A DNA stretch of 64,000 bases, from contig CP137869.1 in the NCBI GenBank assembly GCA_034406715.1, positions 992,001 through 1,056,000 on the forward strand. The letters run 5' to 3'. The stretch's first letter is position 1, and every line of letters starts with the position of its first letter. Below are positions 32,727 through 42,502 of the stretch, one piece after another. The translations under genes and the position numbers were made by a program. Source of the DNA: Rhodotorula mucilaginosa. Lineage: Eukaryota > Basidiomycota > Microbotryomycetes > Sporidiobolales > Sporidiobolaceae. Under the pieces are notes generated by a model. It made no database searches and was not told where the DNA came from. It saw nothing but the letters and a program-made list of their open reading frames with translations.

Positions 32727-34279
32727 ATGTTTGCCGACACGAATTTCGCCGCGCTTTGTCCGGATGTCAAGGTCGCCGAGTATTGCCTCTCGCCTCCCGC
32801 CGATGGGGTCTGTTGTGGGTGAGCTCTAAATGGAGGACTTGAGACTCGGATATGCAGTGCTGAGCCCACACATCGCAGCATCTGTCCGAACACTGGCATC
32901 TCGGGGCTGGCGGGTCACATCTCGCTTGCCTTCACCACCCTCGCCTCCATTGCTGCGATTGCCATCGCGCCGTCGTCTGCTCCAGTCACCTTACTCAATA
33001 CCCTGATACAGGCGGACGCCTACGCGGTGAGCTATCATTGCGCCTGCCGATCGGTCGCTCGATGCTAATGCGTTTCTTGCTTTTTTGACAGATCGTGCTC
33101 GTCGGTTACACGCTGACAGGGTCCGGCGAGCTCGACTTTTTCCACGCCGGTTACGCGCTCTTGCTCGCTTTCTCCAGTTTGATTCCCTTGACCGCAATCG
33201 GTGAGTGCGGCCTGAACATCTCGACCAGCTCTCGACTCGCTCACTTACACTCTGGACCACGAAAACAGCTCTGAGTCCGCCATGGGCAGTGACCGGTCGC
33301 AAGTCTCCAGAAGAGCGATCAAGAGAGGCTCAGAATATGGTCAACGCCGTATTGAGCCATCTCGAAAAAGGACAACACCGACATCACCCTCGGCGGCGGA
33401 AGCGGCATCACCATTCGCGCTCCGACAGCTCGTCCAGCGACGATGAGAAGGAGCTGCTCAAGGAGAGTGGACACCGCCGACGAGCCCGTATCGAGGAGGT
33501 TGTGCAGGAGGATCCGAGCCTCTTTGGACTTGACTCGCCGGATACTATCACCACGTCACAAGTGCTCTTGCTGGCTGGGTTTTTCTTGAGTCTCATCACA
33601 TGGGCATTCGCCTACTGGAGGACAATCCTGGGCGGGGCAACTGGCGACACGCTTGTCAAATTGGCGCAGCCAAATTGCACGCCGGGCTTGGGTGAGCAAA
33701 CGTTGTCCCCGCCCATCAGCACGCGATCTGCCAGCTCACGCTTCTTTTCGTCTTCTACAGGAAACGTGGCGCTACTTGTCGTTTACGCCGTAGGTCAGTC
33801 CGCCGACCTCTACTTGACGACAGCTGACCTGAGTGCTCTGCAGAACACGCTTTTCATGATCCTGGCAATCGTGAGCTGTTCTCGTTTTCGCGTTCCGCTC
33901 AGTATACTCAGACCGCTTTGCAGGTTCTACTCGCAGCAATGTCAATCATGAATCTGCTCGACCCTTCTGCCAAGTGCCTCGGCCGGACATCGACGGCAGA
34001 GTACCACGGCTCGCAAAAACTCGTGTTCGGCGCCTCTTTACTCGTATGGGTGGTCTGGTTCGTGGTCACTTTTTACATCTGGTTTGCAGCGGGTCAAGCC
34101 AACCTGCTCGCCTCGCTCGAGTTTGGATGGTCCTTCGGGACGACTTTCTCGATCCTGAGTACGTCCCTGTCACTGGCTTGAGTGCCAGACGCCACTGACA
34201 CTCTCTTTGAGCAGTGCTCATCATCCCCATTGGATCAATTGTGCGGACATACCGGGCAAAGCGACAAGAGAATGGCTAG
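32727..34279 (+). CDS. Unknown multi-pass membrane protein with Cys-rich N-terminus
   Basis: Exon 1 (MFADTNFAALCPDVKVAEYCL, then ADGVCCG) joins over GTGAGC...CGCAG to ICPNTGISGLAGHISLAF. The result is a short luminal-looking segment with about five cysteines before the first membrane helix. I count about six or seven hydrophobic helices: TTLASIAAIAIAP, IVLVGYTLTG, ALLLAFSSLIPLTAI, VLLLAGFFLSLITWAFAYW, NVALLVVYAVG, LVWVVWFVVTFYIWFA. Between helices 3 and 4 is a long cytosolic-looking loop with a His/Arg cluster (HRHHPRRRKRHHHSRSD) and a Ser/Asp/Glu stretch (SSSSDDEKELL) that looks phosphorylatable. The end is VLIIPIGSIVRTYRAKRQENG. I do not recognise the family. Upstream in-frame ATGs are possible, so the start is uncertain. 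Confidence 0.65.
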
Positions 34280-34435
34280 TGGGAGTAGCGTCATGCCCGA
34301 AGCAATGCATGGTTCAAAGCCGGAAGGCTGTGAACCTGAAGCCCTCCAATGCCGGCCAAGTCTGTTCCTCTCGGACTCTCGCTCGCCAGGAGGTACAGCT
34401 TGGAAGGAACAGGCTTGCTTGTCTCGTTCTCTGAG

Positions 34436-36009
34436 CTACGAGGTGTCCGCGGTGGCTATCTTGGGCAGGTTGGGCAGGAGACGCTCAGCCAGTTGCATCA
34501 GAGCCTCGTCGCGTCCCGCGGGCGCGAGCAGCGTAATGCCGAACGGCATTGCTCGACCTTGATCGTTGGTCCACGATCCGACCGGGATCGCTATCGCGCA
34601 CAGGTCGACGAGGTTGGCAAACTGGGTAAACTCGCCAAGCTCGAAATTGCGACCGAGCGGATCGACGTCGACCTCCTCTACTTTCCAGTGCCGGACCGTC
34701 GTCGGGACGATCAAGACGTCGAGGTGATCGCGGAACTCGCGCTCGACGCGCCGCTTGTATCCGAGCAGCTTGAACTGGTCTTGATACGCCTGAACTGCGG
34801 TGAAACCTTTCGACTTTTCGAAGATGGCGGCGACGGCGGGGTGCAGCTGAGAAGTGCCGTGCTGCTTCAGATAGTCGTCGAACGAGACGAGGCGTTGCGT
34901 GACGAACGAGCTGTATGATCCAAGAGAGCTGTGGTCAGCACCCACACTTTCTGTTCGCACCGGTTTCCAATGGGCCGACTTACGATCCATACATGATGGC
35001 GTTCGCGTCTTCGAACGGCGAGTAGTCGAACTCTGACTCTCTCAGGCCACTCTCGGGAGCGCGCAATCTCGAGAGGACCTGCTCCCAGACTCGGCCATAT
35101 GGCTCGCTGAGCTTGGCCAGCAGCTTCGCCGGCGGAATCCCGAAATGAATCGTTTTCGGCCAACTTGGCAGCTGATCAAAGACGCTGTACGGCCTCGCGA
35201 GGGTGTCTTCTTCGTCGTACCAGCGGATGACTTCGAGCGCGGCCCGCGCGTCGCCGACCGTTGTCGCCAGGACGGAAACGCAATCCGCCGTCTTGGAAGC
35301 CGGCACGACCCCTCGAGTCGAGACCGAATACATGGTCGGTTTCATACCAACGAGCCCGTTATATACTGCCGGGAGGCGGATGCTTCCGGCGGTGTCGGAC
35401 CCGATCGAGAACGAGACGAGCTTGGCCGCGACGGAGACGGCGGAACCGGACGAACTGCCGCCGGAGGTGTAGTCGTGGTCGAAGACGCTCCGCGGAGTCC
35501 CGTACGGACTACGATGCCCGGTCAGGCCCTGCAGTATTCGGTTCGAAGGTGGCGGAAAACGTCAGTGCGGGCGCGCACAACGAGAGAAAGAAAAGAAAAA
35601 CGGCAGCAGTGGAACGCACCGTTGCGAACTGCTCGAGGTTGGTGGTCCCGATCAGGATCGCCCCCTCGTCGAGACACCGCTGCACGACGGGCGCCGTCTC
35701 CTGTGCCGTGTACGCGAACGAGGGGCAAGCGACCGTCGTCTTGAACGCTCGAACGTCGATCGAATTCTTGACCGAGAACGGAACTCCAAACAAGCGCGGC
35801 TTCTCCTCCCCCTCATAGGCCTGTTCGAGCTCCTTGGCTCGAGCAAGAGCATCCGAAGCCGAGACGATGTCGATCCACACTGCCGGGTCTTTCTGAGCGT
35901 ATTCTCCAACGCGCCGGAGGACTGCTTCGACGACTTGGGACGGCGTGGTGGCGCCGTTAGCGTACGACTCGCGAAGAGCTGGAATCGTCAAGTCTCCGTC
36001 CCAGGTCAT
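34436..36009 (-). CDS. Amidase-signature enzyme, allophanate-hydrolase (AtzF/Dur1)-like
   Basis: The start MTWDGDLTIPALRESY leads to the amidase fold: LFGVPFSVKNSIDV (catalytic Lys), ACPSFAYTAQETAPVVQR, GAILIGTTNLEQFATV, then across an intron GLTGHRSPYGTPRSV, TSGGSSSGSAVSVAA (cis-Ser), FSIGSDTAGSIRLPAV (nucleophile Ser in GSIR) and RGVVPASKTADCVSV. The arrangement 'DCVSV', 'GTRSPYG'-like and 'FATV' is the allophanate hydrolase version of the family. The later part has FDQLPSWPKTIHFGIP, a helical DYLKQHGTSQLHPAVA region and ITLLAPAGRDEALM, ending at 34436. Length is about 460 aa. It is only the amidase domain: the extra C-terminal domain of AtzF and the carboxylase of fungal urea amidolyase (DUR1,2) are absent. 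Substrate is therefore uncertain. Confidence 0.82.
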
Positions 36010-36250
36010 ACTGGTCTAGCGGTTGCAGCAGAGGTGTAGTTGGGGCTCGAGTTACAGAGCGGCGGAGACTGTGAGTGGGGAAGATAAAGCAGAGTGGAGC
36101 CGAACGAGGCCGACGGCGATAAAGCTCTCCTTCCGACGGCCCGCCTTGCGCCAATCCATCGTCGCACGTGGCAGACGACTGTCACTGGACAGTACGCTTA
36201 ATGTGTCGCTGCCGCACACGGATCCTTTGCTTTTTTCGGGGCGTCTACCG

Positions 36251-37775
36251 CTACGCGTCCCAGTCTTCTGCGGCGGCAAAGAACTCTTTCGCGATTCGGT
36301 CCTGAGCCTGCTCGCCCGTCTCGCTGCCATCGGCCGCGTCCGCGATCGCGCGGACGACAAAGAAATGGTGTCCCATCAAGTCTTGAGGTTTCCACGGCTT
36401 GCCGCCACGCCCTGCGTGCGGGCGAGAGATGCAAGAGGCAGGCAAAATGGTCATTTATGAGCAGACGGCCCACGGTATACACGGCAGGGGAGGTGAGAGC
36501 GAGCGTGCGAGGTACGTACCGTAGACTTTGCCACCAGCTTCGCGAGCGATGACGGTGCCGGCGCAGACGTCCCATGACCAGCACCCGATCTCAAAGTACA
36601 GGTCGAGCTGACCGGCGGCGACATACGAGTAGTTGAGCGCGGCAGAGCTGGGGATGAAGGTTCGCGCACGAGTCAGCACGGGTCCAATTGACGGGGACGA
36701 TCTCTTCCCAAGTGATATCGAGCGGCTCCGAGACTGACCCGATACTCCGGAGCGAGTGCGCCATCACGCCTCCTTCAATCTCCTTGCCGTCTCCGGCCAA
36801 TCGCATGTACATCTTGCCCTTCTTCTCGATGATAGCCTTGCTGCGATCCGATCCCCACTCGACGCCGATAACGGCGTCTCCAAGCGAGGCGAGCGGAGCC
36901 GGGTGAGGGTGCGTCAGGGGCAGGCGCGTAGTCTGGTTCAGCCAGGCGCCTTTGCCCTCCTGCGCCGAGTAGAGTTTGTCGAGGAAAGGGTTGTAGATGA
37001 CACTGTGTGATTGAGACCCGGCGGATTAGCGCTGTACGACGCTTTGACCGCAGCGCTGGGAGCGAAGAACGTACCCGATCACGGGTTCCTGCTTGTACGT
37101 GAACCCGATACTGCAGCAGACCTGCGGAGGAGCTCAAGGTCTCGGTAAGCAACAGTGGCGCGTCTATCTCCTGTTCCAAGCTGCACTGCTCACAAAGTCG
37201 AGGCCATGGACCTGTGAGCGGCAAAGCAGTCAGTGTTTGGTTTCCGGCTGCGTGACCACGCCACGAACGCACAAAGTTGGTCGTTCCGTCGATCGGGTCG
37301 ACGATGAATGTCGGCTCGTCGGTCAGCTCGACGCGTTCGCCGCCTGCATAGCTCTCTTCGCCGATGAAGCGAAAGTCGGGATAAGTCTGCGCGATCGAGT
37401 CCTTGATGTAGGCTTCGACGGCCTGATCCGTCTCGGTAACCACTGCGGCAGGGAGGAGTCAGTCATGGTGTGCTGCATGCTGGACCCCTGTATGTACCAG
37501 GGACGACCACCCACTCGCTCGAGGTGCATCATGTGGGGGTCGACACCGACGAAGCAGACCATTACAGCAAGCGCGGTTCAGGGAGCCCCGTGTATGGAAT
37601 TGCCCCGACAGACAGACTCACGGTCTACGCGGTTCTTCTTGGTGTTTGGGTTGTCGATGCTCGCTGCGTGCGAAGTCCTCTTTGCGGACCCTTCGAGGAT
37701 GCGCTTCCCTGCCTCCTTGGCGAGGTTGACAGTGAACGCGTACACTCGGTCCAGATCCACTTCGGTAGGCGCCAT
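36251..37775 (-). CDS. Inositol-monophosphatase-family enzyme
   Basis: Mg-dependent phosphatase. The start [23 protein letters not shown] is chosen at 37775; an upstream in-frame ATG at 37832 would add 19 residues. Spliced exons give [39 protein letters not shown] (metal-binding Glu), [18 protein letters not shown] (DPIDGT metal/catalytic motif), [22 protein letters not shown], then [12 protein letters not shown], a variable region, [41 protein letters not shown] (second WDxxAG motif) and a tail [10 protein letters not shown]. Introns at NF|VHGLDF and F|VCCSIGF use GTGCGT and GTGAGC donors. All metal ligands are present. The true substrate (inositol phosphate, or related to the QUTG group) cannot be told from sequence. 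Confidence 0.88.
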
Positions 37776-38218
37776 CTTCGCTGGTAGCTCCGGTGTATGC
37801 AAGCAGGCAGCTGCCGTTAACCGGTTGCTCAACCCAAGCCAAGGAACCGCGAAAAAAATCCTCAGACTCTAGTCAATTTCTATGTCCCTGGGGTCGTACT
37901 CGGTCTAGCGTAAGAGTATAGGGGTCTGACCCGCATCTCAGTAAGACTACTCGAGAGGGACTCTTTTTCGAAAACTCCGACCGGACTCCAAGCGGAGTCC
38001 GCGGACGAGGAATCCGAGCGAGTTCAGGATTGACATTGGCTCGGCCACCCGCTCACAGGCATAGGCAGGTCCAGCGAGCTGCTTGGCGCCATCTTGAGCC
38101 CAAACAACGCGTCCCGCGCAACTCGGGCGGCCGTGTCTCGAGGTCGAACCGTCCGCTCCACTCGCCGCAGCGACCCTCGCCGGCTCGACTCGCCTCAGCC
38201 TTCGGGACAGCGACGGGG
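37776..38218. other. Intergenic: shared promoter of IMPase-like gene and MUS81
   Basis: About 440 bases between two divergent starts. It contains an ACGCGT box (38107-38112), 112 bp before the MUS81 ATG. The first 57 bases may encode an alternative N-terminus of the IMPase-like gene. Confidence 0.5.
38107..38112. promoter_or_regulatory. ACGCGT (MCB-like) box upstream of MUS81
   Basis: Perfect MluI cell-cycle box 112 bp before the MUS81 start codon. Compare the boxes at EXO1 and MBP1. Confidence 0.4.
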
Positions 38219-41200
38219 ATGCCGAAAGTGCAGCCAGGGAACCCGGATTGGGTCGATTGGGTGCAGGAACTCGTCGATCAGGCCGAAGCAGCGTCGTCAA
38301 AGGCCGCTCAGACCTACAAAAAGGCGAGTCTCTCAACGTCAAAGTCCCGCACCTGTACGAGAGTTGACCCAGGATACATGCATACACGCAAAATAGGCAG
38401 CTCATTCACTCCGGAGCTGTCCGATCACGTTCCGGCACCCGGAACAGGCACTCCAGCTGAACGGCGTCGGCCCGAAAATCGTCGCTCACCTCGTCAAAAA
38501 GGTCAAAGAGCAGTGCGACAGTCAAGGCCTCCCTATGCCTGATCGAGGTGTGTTGTCTTCGGTTTCCTACCGCCGTCAAGGATCGTAGAACGCGCGGACT
38601 GACGGCGGCGCTCCTCTTCGTCTTTCGGGTAAGTTGGCCCGGCTTCGCCTCGCAAGGTCAACAAGGCGGCCGCACCGAAAGCAGCGCCGGCCAAGCGGAG
38701 GGCGAAAGTTCGCGCAGACTCGGACGACGAGGTCGACGCGCGGGAAGCTCGCCGACAGCGACTCAGCAAGGCCGTCGGGGGATTCTCCGGCGGCGCGGCT
38801 GGCGCCGCCGTCGGCGGACTCACTTTCAACGCGCACCCGGACGGACACATCTTTAACGAGATGGACGACGACGAAGACGATGCACCGGCTGGTGGCTCTG
38901 GCAGCAACCGGGGCAAGAGAGGCCAAGCCTCTGCTGCTCCGAAAGAGGCCAAATCTCGCGAGTACATCCCGCGCCAGAACAGCGGCGCGTACGCGATCCT
39001 CTTGGCCCTGTACAAGAACGCCTCTTTCGAGGAACGGCAGACGTGGATCACCAAGCAGCAGATCATGGACGACGGGCAAGAGTACTCGACCACGCCGTTC
39101 GATACAGGCACGGCGAATCGCGGAGGGCAGGCTCAAGGTGGTCAGGGCTTTACCTACAGCGCTTGGAGCGGCATGAAAACGCGTGCGTAGCCTGTTTCAC
39201 ACACTCCCGCTTACCCACAGCCATGCTGAGCAGTCATCGGTCATTCAAAACAGTCACTTCGAAAGATCTCGCGGTCTCGGACAACAAGCGGCCGGCCAAA
39301 TTTGCCCTCACGCCAGCCGGCTACGCCCTCGCAGAACGACTCGCCCCCTCGGCTGGCGTCGAAGTGCACGTCCGCTTGCCTTCTTCATCGCTCGGCTCGA
39401 CCGGACACGGAGGAGGAGGACATCTTTCTTCGTCCTCCGGAATACCGGCGCGCGGGAGCGCACCTCGCCCCGACCGCTTCGCGAGCGTTGGATCAGGGCA
39501 TGGCGGCGGCCACAGGATGCGACACGAGCATGACGATGACGCCTACTTTCCAGGTTTGGGGACCGCTCTCGGCGCTTCGACTTCGGGACCTTCCGTATTG
39601 CGCAACACCTCGATTCACGTTGCGGCCCCCCGGCGACGGCAAGTCACGCCGGACCTCTTCGGCGCTACTACTGCGAGCGACATTCGTATGCGCTCTGGAA
39701 GCGGCACGACTGGTGCTGCTGCTGCGAACGATCCGTACGGCGGCGAAGAGGAGGACCCGCAATACCTCGAGCAGTTGCGGCTTGCGATCGAACTGAGCAA
39801 GAGGGAAGCAGCTGCTGCCGACGACCTGCCCTATGGCGGTACCGCTGCGACGACTAGCTCGGCGAATGCAGCGAGGACCGCGACCGGTAGCGGTGGTACC
39901 GGCAGCGCGATTTTGGACGCTCGCAAGGCCGCGATGGGCTTGTACGCGGTCAAGCCGCCGAGACCGAGCGAGGCGCCGGCGATCAAGAACGTCGGTGCGT
40001 GCTTCGTCCCTGCCGCTAAAGTCGCAACTGCGAGCCCTTCGAAAACGTCCTCCTGACCGGGCATCTCACGCACAGACTCGGCATTCGGCTATTACTACCT
40101 GACGGAAGGTGGGCAGTCATGCTGAGCGTGTTCATAAGAGCATCAAGAAAAACTCACTCGTTCTCGTAACAGACAACGTTCGCACCCTGAAGCGCGACGA
40201 GGCCGAAGTCTCGCAGACCGACGACGGCGACCTCCTGTTCCGAATCGAGTACCGCGTCGCGCAGGACTTGCATCCGATCGTCCGCGGGCTCAAAAAAGTC
40301 GAGGCCCTGAGCCGAGCGGTGCCACTCCCGGGCGGGATGACCAAGAGTGCGTACATGCGCGAGCGCGTCAGCAACGACCCTGCGCCCGGGTTCCCGGACA
40401 AGCGCGCGGTGTCGAGCGAGAGCATGGCAAGGAAGGCGGCCGCCGCACCGTCGGACGATCCGGTCGCAAGTTTGCTAGGTGGTTACACGGCGCCCGCCAA
40501 ATCCTCGAAAGGCGCCATGTACGCGCCACCCACGGCGGTTCGAATCCTTGGAGGAGGGGGAGACGACAGCTCGACCTCGAACAAGAGCAACGGGACCGCG
40601 CGCGGTGTCGCCAATGTGTCGGATATCTTGGCTCGCTTCAAGGACGGCGGACCTGCGCTATCGTCTTCCCCTCACGCGGGCACCTCCGCGTCCATGGCGA
40701 CGGGGCAGGCTTCCGGTCCGACGCGCCGACCTGCGCCGGTTACGACTGAGCCGTCGGTGAGCCCCAAAAGACCGTGTCTCTCTGCTTCCGACATCTTGGC
40801 CGCCGCGCCTCGCGCGACGGGTCCAACGTCGTCCGACAACCCGCTGCAGGCGTCTTTCGAAGCGCCTGCGTTGGCCCGCCCAGGCTCGAACGGACGTTCC
40901 TCCATCGTCAACCGTCACCCGCTCGATCCCGTGCGCGATTACGTCTCGGCTGCGCCGTACGTGTATACTCCCTTTGCGCCGATCGTCTGGCCTCGCGGCT
41001 CCTTCCAAGTGTATCTCATCGTCGATTCGCGCGAAGGGACTCGCGAAGCTGGCAAACGGGTCGAGTTGTGCGAAAAGATGGAGCGCGAAGGCGTCCGCGT
41101 CGACGGCAAGATGATGCCTCTTGGCGACATGATCTGGGTCGCGAGGAGGGTCGATCCGGTCACGAAGCGGCCGACTGGGGCGGACGACGTCGTCTTGGAC

Positions 41201-42208
41201 GCGATCGTCGAACGCAAGAGGCTCGACGACCTGTGCAACTCGATCATCGATGGTCGCTACGTCGGTCAGAAGGTGCGTTGGCGACTCGAGAACACACGTT
41301 CCCGACCATGCTGCTGACTCTGTTCATCGCCTGACAGTTCCGCCTGAAAGACTCTGGCATCACCCATCGAATCTACCTCATCGAGAAGTACGATGTTGCC
41401 ACGCAGTGTCAGTCCTGCCCGTTGCCTATTCCAGCCGGGCGCTCTCGACGAGCGCTAGATCCCTAACCCGTTGTCTTCCATTCACAGACGAGAGGTTCGG
41501 GAAGCAGATCTGGACGTCCAAGTCGCAGTTGCAAGTCAACGACGGCTTTTACGTGCACGAGTCGGCCAACATTGCCGACACTATTAGCTATCTCCGCAAG
41601 CGCACCCAAGTCATGTGCGAGATCTACGAGGTGAGCCCTGTTGTGCTGGAGACGGCTTTATTTCCAATGCTGACCTCCTCGTCACTGTCCCGCCGCAGTC
41701 GCAAGATCTTCACATCATTCCCGACAACCGCATCGACCGTTCGACATACCTCTCGCTGCAGCAGCACCTCCGCTCGACCCAACCCGCCACCCCTCACTTG
41801 ACGACCTACTCGTCCTTCTGCGCCCTGAACCGACCCGACGCAGCTCTGACCCTCCGCACCCAGTGGGCGAGCATGATCCAGCGAGTCAGCGGCGTCGGCG
41901 CCGAGAAGGCGGTGCAGTTCCTCGGGAGGTGGGAGACGCCGCGCGCGTTTTGGGAGGATACGAAACGCCACGAGGCCGAAGTCGAGGCGGAGAATCGGCG
42001 CCTCGACCTCGTCGAGTCCAATACTGTCAATGGCGACAACAGCAATGGCAAGGGGAAGGGGAAGTCGAAGAAAGTCAAGAGGGCCAAGGCGGAAGATTAC
42101 GTCTTTGCCGAGCTCGACGATGGCGGGACGAGGGGCATTAAGGGGAAACTCGGCGCCAAAATTTGGGAACTGTTTCGCACAGAGGGCAAGTATGCCCTCG
42201 GAGCTTGA
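38219..42208 (+). CDS. MUS81: MUS81 structure-specific endonuclease, with a long insert holding a candidate UIM
   Basis: Mus81 with Eme1/Mms4 cuts branched recombination and fork structures. N-terminal helix-hairpin-helix: MPKVQPGNPDWVDWVQELVDQA and, after intron 1, EQALQLNGVGPKIVAHL. Then a winged-helix region (SGAYAILLALYKN, SAWSGMKTLTSKDLA, RPAKFALTPAGYALAERL) rebuilt over an intron with acceptor AAAACAG. A roughly 270-residue low-complexity insert follows, containing EEEDPQYLEQLRLAIELSKRE, a good ubiquitin-interacting motif. Two more introns rebuild SAFGYYYLTEDNVRTLKRDEAE. The XPF-type nuclease follows: YLIVDSREGTRE, GDMIWVAR and IVERKRLDDL (ERKxxxD active site), then RIYLIEKYD. Tandem HhH at the end: ASMIQRVSGVGAEKAVQF. 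Intron 1 seems to have a GC donor (38324). The last exon ends with a Lys-rich stretch and TEGKYALGA. Confidence 0.93.
38324..38396 (+). other. MUS81: Probable GC-AG intron 1 of MUS81
   Basis: AAAAAG|GCGAGT at the donor is followed by an acceptor ATAG|GCAGCT, which restores YKK|AAHSLRSC. A weaker GT alternative (A|GTCTCT with acceptor GGCAG) also keeps frame, so this is likely but not certain. Confidence 0.5.
39745..39810 (+). other. MUS81: Candidate ubiquitin-interacting motif encoded in MUS81
   Basis: Encodes EEEDPQYLEQLRLAIELSKREA. It fits the UIM pattern: an acidic start, L..A....S..E with the invariant Ala and Ser at correct spacing, and helix-favouring residues. It sits inside a long disordered insert. 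Confidence 0.6.
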
Positions 42209-42502
42209 TCGGATGCGGCCGACGCTTGGATCGGAATGGAACAGTGGATCTCCTCTCGCTTCTGCTTACTTTGTACAGAATACTCTCTCTCTCTCTTGCC
42301 TTCCCTTCTTTTCTTGTCGTATCACTGTCCCCCCTTCTTCGCGGTATCAATTCTGCGGCGTGTAAAGTACGTGTGTGCATATAACAACAAGCGACAATGA
42401 GATGAAAACAATGCGGAAAAAGTCCGGGACCAGAGAAGCTCTTTCTCGCGGGTTTAGCCGTCCCCCAACAAGTTCCACCTGGCCTATTGTTGAAGCGAAG
42501 AT

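Noticed and set aside
39995-40056. Tail GACFVPAAKVATASP as the end of a short MUS81 form
   Set aside because: It lies after a GTGCGT donor; splicing to SAFGYYYLTED restores the conserved Mus81 block, so this tail is intronic.
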